This document shows positions 36,732-44,071 of a stretch of DNA of 64,000 nt, in pieces. Source of the DNA: JAFMPW01 sp041743085 (GTDB lineage: Bacteria > Bacteroidota > Bacteroidia > Flavobacteriales > Flavobacteriaceae); contig JBGTNL010000019.1 in NCBI GenBank assembly GCA_041743085.1, forward strand, positions 248,001-312,000. Reading direction: 5' to 3'. The number at the start of each line of letters is the position of its first letter. Within the stretch, counting starts at the first letter, position 1. The translations under genes and the position numbers were made by a program. Under the pieces are notes generated by a model that was given only the letters and a program-made list of their open reading frames with translations, was not told the origin of the DNA and did no database searches.

Positions 36732-38072
36732 ATGATGAAAAAAGATAAAAAAAAGGTGTCGCGAAGAAGCTTTTGTAAGAACACCGCCATTGTGGCCGGA
36801 GGTATTTTAACGCTGCCTTTGGATGTAGCCGCATCTGCCCATGTGTTAGGTGATGATGCCATTAAAATTGCGCTTGTTGGCTGTGGTGGCCGGGGAACCG
36901 GAGCTGCGATGCAGGCCCTTAGCACAAAGGAAAATGTAAAATTGGTTGCCATGGCAGATGCTTTTAAGGACCGCCTTGATGACTGTTATGGTATTCTGTC
37001 CAAGAAATTCGGAGATTCTGATAAATTGATGGTTAAGGACGAGGATAAGTATGTGGGATTTGAAGCCTACAAAAATGCCATTGACAAGGCAGATGTAGTA
37101 CTCCTTGCCACAACGCCGGGTTTCCGGCCCATACATTTTGAATACGCGGTAAATAAAGGCAAGCACATCTTTATGGAGAAACCCGTAGCAACCGATGCCC
37201 ATGGCATCCGGAAGGTACTGGCCGCCGCGGAAATAGCAAAACAAAAAAATCTGAATGTTGTGGTTGGCCTGCAACGGCATTACCAGAAGAACTACCTTGC
37301 CTGCCTTGATCACATCAAAGAGGGCAAAATGGGACAGATTGTTTCCGGACAGGTGTACTGGAACAGCGGCGGTGTTTGGGTAAAGGACAGACAGCCCGAC
37401 CAAACAGAAATGGAATACCAGATGCGCAATTGGTATTACTTTAACTGGCTTTGTGGCGATCATATTGTGGAGCAACATATTCATAATATTGATGTGGCCA
37501 ACTGGTTTATAGGGGAATTCCCGTTACATGCCCAGGGGATGGGAGGCCGCGAGATACGGACCGATAAAAAATTCGGGGAGATATTTGATCACCACTTTGT
37601 GGAATTTACATATCCTTCGGGTGCTGTGATCGCCAGCCAGTGCAGGCACCAACCGGGATGTGTGACCAATGTATCTGAAAGTTTTCAGGGTACAAAAGGA
37701 AAGATCTATACCGACTCCCAGAATAAGGGTATGATTACGGGTTATGATGGCAATACAATCTTTGAGCACCAGGGGGAGGAAGATCCAAATCCCTACCAGA
37801 CGGAACACGATGCACTTTTCGCCTCCATAAAAGCAGGAAATGTTATTAACGATGTGGAACACGCTGCCAAAACAACAATGACAGCTATTTTGGGTAGAAT
37901 GGCCACCTATTCCGGGCAGTTGATCACCTTTGAGGACGCCCTGAACAAAGGAAGAAGCATTATGCCCGCCCAGTATACATGGGATGCAAAGCCGCCCGTA
38001 CTACCCGATGCCAATGGCAGGTATCCGGTACCAGTACCAGGGGTTACTCAGGTGTTGGAGTTAGAATCTTAA
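36732..38072 (+). CDS. Gfo/Idh/MocA-family oxidoreductase with Tat signal
   Basis: A 446-residue NAD(P)-dependent sugar-type oxidoreductase. A twin-arginine signal (SRRSFCKNTAIVAGGILTL) sends it folded across the inner membrane. The Rossmann start is IALVGCGGRGTGAAM; the EKP motif is present as FMEKPVATD, followed by VVGLQRHYQKNY. Its operon partner is the SUMF1-fold protein. The substrate is unknown, likely a sugar or glycan. Confidence 0.9.
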   Translation: MMKKDKKKVSRRSFCKNTAIVAGGILTLPLDVAASAHVLGDDAIKIALVGCGGRGTGAAMQALSTKENVKLVAMADAFKDRLDDCYGILSKKFGDSDKLMVKDEDKYVGFEAYKNAIDKADVVLLATTPGFRPIHFEYAVNKGKHIFMEKPVATDAHGIRKVLAAAEIAKQKNLNVVVGLQRHYQKNYLACLDHIKEGKMGQIVSGQVYWNSGGVWVKDRQPDQTEMEYQMRNWYYFNWLCGDHIVEQHIHNIDVANWFIGEFPLHAQGMGGREIRTDKKFGEIFDHHFVEFTYPSGAVIASQCRHQPGCVTNVSESFQGTKGKIYTDSQNKGMITGYDGNTIFEHQGEEDPNPYQTEHDALFASIKAGNVINDVEHAAKTTMTAILGRMATYSGQLITFEDALNKGRSIMPAQYTWDAKPPVLPDANGRYPVPVPGVTQVLELES

Positions 38073-38089
38073 TTGAATCCCGGATATTG

Positions 38090-38215
38090 TTCATTCAGAG
38101 CGCGGCGAAGAATATTTTTGGATTCCTTCCTGTGCCAGAAGGCGGTTTTAGCCCTCACGGGGCTGGTAGATGCTTACGTTCTCTCTTTGGCAATCGGGAT
38201 GCGTTCTGAATGACA
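38090..38215. repeat. Multi-hairpin palindromic repeat downstream of the Gfo/Idh gene
   Basis: Ends are inverted: TCATTCAGAGCGC at the left and GCGTTCTGAATGA at the right. Inside are CCTTC...GAAGG and AGCCC-TCAC-GGGGCT hairpins. It belongs to the widespread class of TCATTC(A/T)GAGCG-type repeats. It lies between two convergent genes and may act in termination. Confidence 0.55.
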
Positions 38216-38236
38216 ACTTATAGTGCATCCCCTATT

Positions 38237-39904
38237 TCAAATCCGGTCCAGGGAGAAGTTAGAGTGCTCGTCGATAGCATGCTCCAGTGCTTCTTTCCAT
38301 TGTTGGATCTGGGTATCATCCAACGTATAGATGGATTTAAACTCCCCCAGAATGGGATTCATCATAGTGCGGACGCTATCAATATCAAAATAAAGTCGGC
38401 CTGTCCTTCGAATAAAAAAGTCCATAGGCGTCAGTACCATTTCAAAGTCGATTCCAAAATGTAATTCAGCTTTTATCATTCTTACGCGGGCATCCTTATC
38501 CTTTAGTGCGGCATAGGTTTTAAGGATTGTTTCTGTCTGCTTCCCGTAGTTGGTAACCAAAAACCACGCATCGTGTTCGGAGAACCCGTCCTTGCGAATC
38601 CTTTCATATACTTCGGCAATATACTTCTTTACCTCCTTATGCCTTTTAAAATCGCTGCCGCACAAAGGGATCTCGGCAGTACCGCTTTCAGGAATTTTAT
38701 TTCCATGATCTTCTTCCATTTTCCGTGCTACCCTGTTCACAGCCCGTTCGGCCATTTTGCGATAGCCGGTAAGCTTGCCACCGGCCATGCTGATAAGTCC
38801 GGTATCCGAGGTAAATATCTCATCCTTCCGGGAAAGTTCCGAAGCCGATTTTCCCTCTTCGTGAATGAGAGGGCGCAACCCTGCCCAGGACGATTCAATA
38901 TCTCCCATCCCTAACTCAATGTCGGGAAACATATTATTTACGGCAGATATAAGATACAAGACATCTGCCAGGTCTATATCCACGTTATCCTTATCATTAT
39001 TGAAATTGGTATCGGTGGTCCCCACATAAGTGATCTTGCCCCTGGGAATGGCAAACATCATGCGGCCGTCGGGAACATCAAAGTATACCGATTGCTTCAC
39101 CGGCAATTTTTCGTGCGGGAACACCAAATGAACTCCCTTGGTCAGATGCAGCCTTTTCCCCTTTTTGGAGTGATTTACACTTCTTAATTCGTCTACCCAT
39201 GGTCCTGCAGCACTTATGACGTATTTCGATTTGATACTAAACTCCTGTCCCGAGAGGCCGTCCCTTACTTTTACCCCGGCCACTTTTTCCTCCGAATATA
39301 AAAAATCTTCCACCTTGGCATAGTTCAGGGCTTGTGCCCCATAGTGCAGGCTTGTTTTGATTGTTTCCAGGGTTAATCTTGCATCATCCGTTCTATATTC
39401 CGCATAATAACCTGCCCCTTTGAGAATCTTTTTGGGGAGCAGCGGCTCTAAAGCCAACGCTTCCTTCTTTTCCAATATCTTTCGCTTGTCTTTCCCATCC
39501 ACCTGGGCAAGAATGTCGTACACCTTCAGGCCAATTGAGGTGAGCCATTTGCCATAAGAGCCTCCCTCAATAAGCGGGAGTAACATCTTCTCGGGCAGCA
39601 CTAAATGAGGCGCCAGTTTATGGACTATAGCGCGTTCGGAGCCCACTTCCTTTACCAGCCAAAAATCGAACTGTTTCAGGTACCTCAACCCTCCGTGAAT
39701 GAGTTTGGTAGATTTACTGCTGGTTCCGGAGGCAAAGTCGCCCTTTTCTACCAATGCCACTCTCAATCCTCGAGATGCTGCATCAAGGGCAATTCCTCCT
39801 CCTGTGATGCCCCCTCCTATTACCACCAGGTCGAAGGTCTTCTGAGAAAGTTTTTTAATTACTTCGGTTCTCTTAAGATTTGTAAATTCGATATCCTTCG
39901 TCAT
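38237..39904 (-). CDS. glpD: Glycerol-3-phosphate dehydrogenase, FAD-dependent
   Basis: A 555-residue membrane-associated flavoenzyme that oxidises glycerol 3-phosphate to dihydroxyacetone phosphate and feeds electrons to quinone. FAD-binding FDLVVIGGGITGGGIALDAASRG, then ALVEKGDFASGTSSKSTKLIHGGLRYL (family hallmark). The start at 39904 (MTKDIEFTN) is chosen because the promoter box TACCTTTG is at 39944-39951, overlapping the alternative start at 39946. Confidence 0.93.
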   Translation of the reverse strand: MTKDIEFTNLKRTEVIKKLSQKTFDLVVIGGGITGGGIALDAASRGLRVALVEKGDFASGTSSKSTKLIHGGLRYLKQFDFWLVKEVGSERAIVHKLAPHLVLPEKMLLPLIEGGSYGKWLTSIGLKVYDILAQVDGKDKRKILEKKEALALEPLLPKKILKGAGYYAEYRTDDARLTLETIKTSLHYGAQALNYAKVEDFLYSEEKVAGVKVRDGLSGQEFSIKSKYVISAAGPWVDELRSVNHSKKGKRLHLTKGVHLVFPHEKLPVKQSVYFDVPDGRMMFAIPRGKITYVGTTDTNFNNDKDNVDIDLADVLYLISAVNNMFPDIELGMGDIESSWAGLRPLIHEEGKSASELSRKDEIFTSDTGLISMAGGKLTGYRKMAERAVNRVARKMEEDHGNKIPESGTAEIPLCGSDFKRHKEVKKYIAEVYERIRKDGFSEHDAWFLVTNYGKQTETILKTYAALKDKDARVRMIKAELHFGIDFEMVLTPMDFFIRRTGRLYFDIDSVRTMMNPILGEFKSIYTLDDTQIQQWKEALEHAIDEHSNFSLDRI

Positions 39905-39943
39905 CGGTATATTTAGCTGAAACCCGCAGATTAAGGCGTGAGC

Positions 39944-39973
39944 CAAAGGTAGATGATTGAAACCCTATTTCAA
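39944..39973 (-). promoter_or_regulatory. Flavobacterial promoter of glpD
   Basis: On the minus strand TTG (39973-39971), 19-bp spacer, TACCTTTG (39951-39944). The predicted transcription start is near 39937, giving a leader of about 33 nt. Confidence 0.65.
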
Positions 39974-39983
39974 AGGAGTCCTT

Positions 39984-40262
39984 TCACTCTATCGTTATGG
40001 TGAGGGCTTTCTCATTGCCCAGTTCATCCACGACTGTAATTTTGTGCTTTCCCGGAGCCGGTAATACCCCCGATTCATGAAAATTCCGGGTCTGAGCCAC
40101 AAACTTTTCATCCAGATACCAAAACACCGTCATCTCGGGAGTTGTATGCGCAATTTTCATAACGATCTCATTGAATTGATGTTCCTCTCAAAATTCTTAG
40201 GCAGGGAAATTCGGTTTCCATGGCTAGGGTAAATAAATTCGATATTTCCATCCGCCTCGCGC
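39984..40262 (-). pseudogene. pbpC: C-terminal remnant of penicillin-binding protein 1C
   Basis: Reading the minus strand gives GNIEFIYPSHGNRISLPKNFE, then after a one-base frame change KIAHTTPEMTVFWYLDEKF, VAQTRNFHESGVLPAPGKHK and ITVVDELGNEKALTI followed by TGA at 39984. This is the BiPBP_C domain that ends PBP1C proteins. The transglycosylase and transpeptidase domains are absent, and the frame closes at a stop just upstream. It is a relic of a deleted pbpC. Confidence 0.75.
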
Positions 40263-40342
40263 CGGCAATATCATGGGTTTTACTGACGATACGAATCCCC
40301 GACCTTACTGCCGTGCAAGAGAAGATCAAAATTTTCCTGGTT

Positions 40343-40699
40343 TCATTTGATGTACTGCTTTTCCAAAAAATAACTTACTATGGCCTCTTTCATCAGCACG
40401 GACTGCTCCCCCGCTTTAAGTGGCGGCAATTCTTCTTTCACCGTATAATGCGGCCAGCCATCCTCATCAAAAAATTCGAATTCATAATAACCATAAGGCT
40501 CCAGTAACCGGCAGATAGCAATATGCATTAAGTTTACTTTCTCATCTTTCTTATATGTCCTGTGATACTGCCCCAACTCCTGCACCCCAACCAAATAAAT
40601 AATAGCATCCAGTTCCAAAGGATCACCATCAGAGAACTGGTCGGAAAGTTTGTCGACCAATTCAACCCATCGTTCTTTTAGTTTTATATCCCTGGACAT
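40343..40699 (-). CDS. Conserved flavobacterial hypothetical protein
   Basis: A 118-residue soluble protein without a signal peptide, rich in charged and aromatic residues (ELDAIIYLVGVQELGQYHRT, EPYGYYEFEFFDEDGWPHYT, KEAIVSYFLEKQYIK). I recognise the type as conserved in Flavobacteriaceae but know no function. It sits upstream of the pbpC remnant on the same strand. Confidence 0.75.
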   Translation of the reverse strand: MSRDIKLKERWVELVDKLSDQFSDGDPLELDAIIYLVGVQELGQYHRTYKKDEKVNLMHIAICRLLEPYGYYEFEFFDEDGWPHYTVKEELPPLKAGEQSVLMKEAIVSYFLEKQYIK

Positions 40700-40909
40700 G
40701 ATTTATACTTTTTATGACACCCTCCTCAGATCGGGAGATAACAGAATCATCAACCGGCTTGTGGCCAAGAAAGCGTTTGCTCATTGCGCCATCCTACCCT
40801 GTCAAAACCCACACAACCTGTGCCTTCATTTTACTTTATTCCTCCTATATAATATCTAAGGAGCTTTTACCCTTGCCGCATTGAACTCCAAAGGTACAAA
40901 TCAAAGTTC

Positions 40910-40917
40910 TATATTTG
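40910..40917 (+). promoter_or_regulatory. -7 box of the CvpA-family gene
   Basis: TATATTTG, a perfect TAnnTTTG match, 14 bp before the ATG at 40932. A TTG at 40881-40883 is 26 bp upstream, a little far. The leader would be only about 8 nt. Confidence 0.5.
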
Positions 40918-40931
40918 CGTAAACTGCGGGC

Positions 40932-41423
40932 ATGGCATTTCTGGATATTGTGTTGGGGTTATTGCTTGTCTATGGGCTGTTCAAAGGATTAAAAAATGGG
41001 CTTTTTGTTGAAATCGCTTCCATTATAGCTTTGATAGCCGGACTTTATGGAGCAATTCATTTTTCCTACATAGCCGGAGACTACCTCTCTCAAAACATGG
41101 ATTGGAACGAACGCTACATTAACCTGGCGGCATTTATTATAACTTTTATAATCATTGTTCTTGTTGTTCATTTAGCTGGCAAATTCCTTACCAAAATTGC
41201 TGATTTTGCCATGCTTGGATTGCTCAACAAAATTGCCGGTGGAATATTCGGGGTTTTGAAGGTGGCCGTTATCCTCGGGGCGCTTCTGATATTTTTTGAC
41301 CGTGCGAATTCCTCCATTGGCCTGGTAAACAACGAAACTGTAAGGGAATCCGTTCTTTATACCCCTATCAAGGAGATCGGGGCTTTTGTTTTTAGCAAAG
41401 TGTTGAAGCCGGAAGAAAGCTAG
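40932..41423 (+). CDS. CvpA-family membrane protein
   Basis: A 163-residue inner-membrane protein with four hydrophobic helices (about residues 5-20, 25-45, 60-85, 105-125) and the CvpA pattern FKGLKNGLFVEIASIIALIAG near the N-terminus. CvpA is linked to colicin V production and, more generally, envelope homeostasis; the molecular role is uncertain. Confidence 0.87.
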   Translation: MAFLDIVLGLLLVYGLFKGLKNGLFVEIASIIALIAGLYGAIHFSYIAGDYLSQNMDWNERYINLAAFIITFIIIVLVVHLAGKFLTKIADFAMLGLLNKIAGGIFGVLKVAVILGALLIFFDRANSSIGLVNNETVRESVLYTPIKEIGAFVFSKVLKPEES

Positions 41424-41522
41424 AATATTCCAACGGGTTAAATGTCCGACAAACATCCCTGAGGATCTTTTTTCTTTCCCGTCCCCAGGTCACATACGAC
41501 CTTTCTTTTACTGTGATTGGCA

Positions 41523-41963
41523 TCAACAACTCATGTCGGCAATGATCTTCCATTCCCCCTCGATCTTCTTAAAGATGATCATAAAAACACCATTGGCATC
41601 TCCCACCTCCCGTGTTAAGTGATATTCTCCCATGACAAAATAGGAGTCTCCGTTAATTTGTGAAATGTCATTGATTTTAAATTTTAACGTCCCGGAATGG
41701 GCTTTAGTAGGATATCTTTTTTTATAGTTATCCAAAGTGTTCTGCCAGCCATAGGTAATTCCCCGGCTGCTATGGAATTTAAGTGAATCGCTTTTCCAGT
41801 AGCCTTCCATAAATCCTTCAAGATCTCCACCAGACCAGGCCTTTTGCTGTGTTTCCATAACAGCATGAATCGCTTTCTGATCCGATTTCCCATCTCCGCC
41901 CTGGGTATGGATACTTAAAATAGTAGTTAAACCGATAAATACTGTTAGTGCAAGTTTTTTCAT
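41523..41963 (-). CDS. Exported DUF4440 (NTF2-like) protein
   Basis: A 146-residue protein from ATG 41963 (MKKLALTVFIGLTTILSIH, signal peptide). The SnoaL/DUF4440 pattern is clear: KAIHAVMETQQKAWSGGDLEGFMEGY, YGWQNTLDNYKKRYP, YHLTREVGDANGVFMIIFKK and WKIIADMSC at the end. The family includes ketosteroid isomerase-like proteins; no catalytic role is evident. An upstream in-frame ATG (42041) would put residues ahead of the signal peptide. Confidence 0.85.
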   Translation of the reverse strand: MKKLALTVFIGLTTILSIHTQGGDGKSDQKAIHAVMETQQKAWSGGDLEGFMEGYWKSDSLKFHSSRGITYGWQNTLDNYKKRYPTKAHSGTLKFKINDISQINGDSYFVMGEYHLTREVGDANGVFMIIFKKIEGEWKIIADMSC

Positions 41964-42098
41964 CTTAATAAAATTTCGCCAACCTGTTGATTTAGTGCTA
42001 TTTATATCGGTTGGTATTGGCCATTTTTTAATAATGCCCACCTGCCTTCCGAAGATAGGTTATGGGCTTTCATATTATTCGCTTTTTATAGTCCTTTA

Positions 42099-42311
42099 TA
42101 TTGTTGTCCGGTAAAACTTTTTAACTGCAAGTATATTGGGCGTTCCCATTCTATTTGTTATCCAAGGGCTTGCTTTTCGTACATTGCCAACAAGTATGAA
42201 CGTACCTTTGGCACCTGAAATCAACTCTATGATTTTCAGCTGGTCACGATCAAGTCTTACTTCTTATGTCTTGTAGCGCAGCGGTCTTACGTCTTTAACC
42301 GGACATTGGTG
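42099..42311. repeat. MITE-like dispersed repeat, copy 3 of 3
   Basis: A 213-bp copy with TATTGTTGTCCGG at the left and CCGGACATTGGTG at the right. Target-site direct repeats are AGTCCTTTA (42090-42098) and AGTCTTTTA (42312-42320), 8 of 9 identical. It ends 34 bp before the stop of a small lipoprotein gene. Confidence 0.85.
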
Positions 42312-42345
42312 AGTCTTTTACTTCATTTCAACCCCGCCGTCTTCC

Positions 42346-42513
42346 TTATCCCCCGCTTTCACTCTTAGACGAAATTATGCCCTGCGAAACTTCTAAAATA
42401 AACTCCCGGTAATTTTTGATGTTGTCATAGGCTTTATCAATTTCCTCTTGTTTTGAGGTACAGCCGATAGTCAATAAAATAATGAGCGCAATGACACCTG
42501 GTCTGATCTGCAT
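42346..42513 (-). CDS. Small lipoprotein, 55 residues
   Basis: A short minus-strand frame: ATG at 42513, TAA at 42346-42348. It begins MQIRPGVIALIILLTIGCTS, a compact lipoprotein signal with Cys18, and continues KQEEIDKAYDNIKNYREFIL, EVSQGIISSKSESGG. No family recognised. The signal and clean stop support a real gene. Confidence 0.6.
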   Translation of the reverse strand: MQIRPGVIALIILLTIGCTSKQEEIDKAYDNIKNYREFILEVSQGIISSKSESGG

Positions 42514-42858
42514 AAAAAAATTTCTTTAATAAACGTAAAGATAATGGGTTTGTTATTACCTCGGATTCACAACTTAAATCAAAATATTCTAGGCTATTTT
42601 TTCTTGAAGTTAGCAGGAGTTTATTAGGAAGTTCTTTAAAACAGCCAATTTCCCATAGGGGAAATCTGGCAGATTATGAAGACACAACTGCTTTTAATTA
42701 CAGCAATCCTGAAGAAAGTTGCAGTTCATCGAAAAATATGGGTTTTTAATGATCTTTGGGCATATTTTCTTTATTATTACTCTCTGGATTCATTCGGGAT
42801 TCAGCGTTTACGAGAAACACCCCTTTCTTCTCTTCCTACTTAGCAGATAGAACATTGT
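42514..42858. other. Divergent intergenic region with one doubtful short frame
   Basis: 345 bp between the small lipoprotein and the CAP-domain gene. A plus-strand frame from ATG 42676 to TAG 42843 (55 codons, MKTQLLLITAIL...) has a hydrophobic start but no family match and may be chance. No repeat or RNA gene seen. Confidence 0.4.
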
Positions 42859-43335
42859 ATGAAAATGAGATTGCACCTTGTTATCTCGGTTTTATATGTA
42901 TTAGTGGCGAGCTCCTGTAGTAAAGAGGCCATTTTAAATACAGATATTCCGAAGGCCGAAAATGCCGTTCAGGTAGAACAAGAACTCCTGGGTATTGTCA
43001 ATATTCACAGGGCTTCTTTAGGGTATTCCAAATTGCAATTTAGTGTAGTGGCTTATGAATATGCGAACAAGCATACGGACTATATGATTGCCAAAGGCAG
43101 TATTAGTCATGACAACTTCAGTGCTCGTGCGTCCAGTATTTCTTCCGAAACAGATGCTGAATTTGTTGCAGAGAATGTAGCCCGGAACTATTCCACTGCC
43201 GATGAGGCATTTAAAAACTGGATGGACAGTTCAAGCCACCGCAAAACAATGGAAGGGGACTTCACCCATACCGCAGTAAGTGTAAAAAAGGATACCGCCG
43301 GGAATTTTTACTTTACACAATTGTTCTATCGCTAA
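42859..43335 (+). CDS. CAP/SCP-domain lipoprotein
   Basis: A 158-residue lipoprotein (lipobox VASSC, Cys20). The CAP domain is evident: LLGIVNIHRASLGYSKLQFS, the metal/active-site type His in ANKHTDYMIAKGSISHDNF and ENVARNYSTADEAFKNWMDS-SSHRK. CAP proteins are secreted and have diverse or unknown activities. Confidence 0.88.
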   Translation: MKMRLHLVISVLYVLVASSCSKEAILNTDIPKAENAVQVEQELLGIVNIHRASLGYSKLQFSVVAYEYANKHTDYMIAKGSISHDNFSARASSISSETDAEFVAENVARNYSTADEAFKNWMDSSSHRKTMEGDFTHTAVSVKKDTAGNFYFTQLFYR

Positions 43336-43452
43336 ACTAGTTTTACTTCGTATTCTTTTCTTACCTTTAAGTTTGGTGTTTTGCCGTTTGGTGTTTGTGC
43401 TTTTTGTTACAACGTAGGTAACTCCAAACCGTTAACTCTAAATTTTTAGGAT

Positions 43453-43992
43453 ATGAGCATTCCCCTTCCTTTTAATCTGACTGCCTGGATCGAAGAAAAC
43501 AGAGACAGCTTAAAACCACCGGTTGGTAACAAGAATCTATACAAGGATGCAAAAGATTACATTGTGATGGTTGTTGCCGGACCCAATGCGCGGAAGGATT
43601 ATCACTACAATGAGACCGAAGAGCTCTTTTATCAATTGGAAGGTCATATCGAAATCCACGTTCAGGAAGACGGGCAAAAAAAAACGATGAAGCTGGATCC
43701 TGGGGACATGTACCTTCACCCGGCTAAAGTACCCCACTCCCCGGTTAGGCACAAGGGCTCCATTGGGCTTGTAGTTGAGCGTAAGCGCACCGATATGGAA
43801 GTGGATGATGGCTTGTTATGGTTCTGCGATAATTGCAATCATAAACTCTATGAGGCCTACTTTACTCTCAATGATATTGAAAAGGATTTCCTGGAGCACT
43901 TTGAACATTTCTATAATTCCGAAGAGTTACGAACCTGTGATAATTGTGGTGCGGTAATGGAGGTGGATGAACGTTTTGTTGCTGCAAAGTGA
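43453..43992 (+). CDS. 3-Hydroxyanthranilate 3,4-dioxygenase
   Basis: A 179-residue cupin dioxygenase of the kynurenine pathway that opens 3-hydroxyanthranilate on the way to quinolinate/NAD. The iron site is DYHYNETEELFYQLEGH (His, Glu) plus HPAKVPHSPVRH. The C-terminal CDNCNHKLYEAYF and CDNCGAVM are the two CxxC pairs of the rubredoxin-like site of bacterial enzymes. In this window it follows the CAP gene and precedes a histidine kinase. Confidence 0.94.
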   Translation: MSIPLPFNLTAWIEENRDSLKPPVGNKNLYKDAKDYIVMVVAGPNARKDYHYNETEELFYQLEGHIEIHVQEDGQKKTMKLDPGDMYLHPAKVPHSPVRHKGSIGLVVERKRTDMEVDDGLLWFCDNCNHKLYEAYFTLNDIEKDFLEHFEHFYNSEELRTCDNCGAVMEVDERFVAAK

Positions 43993-44071
43993 GGGTTGAG
44001 ACGGTTGTGTGGACAAGAAAGGTTTCCAACTTATTCACTTTAAAGCTGAGAAGGATTAAGTATATTGAAGT

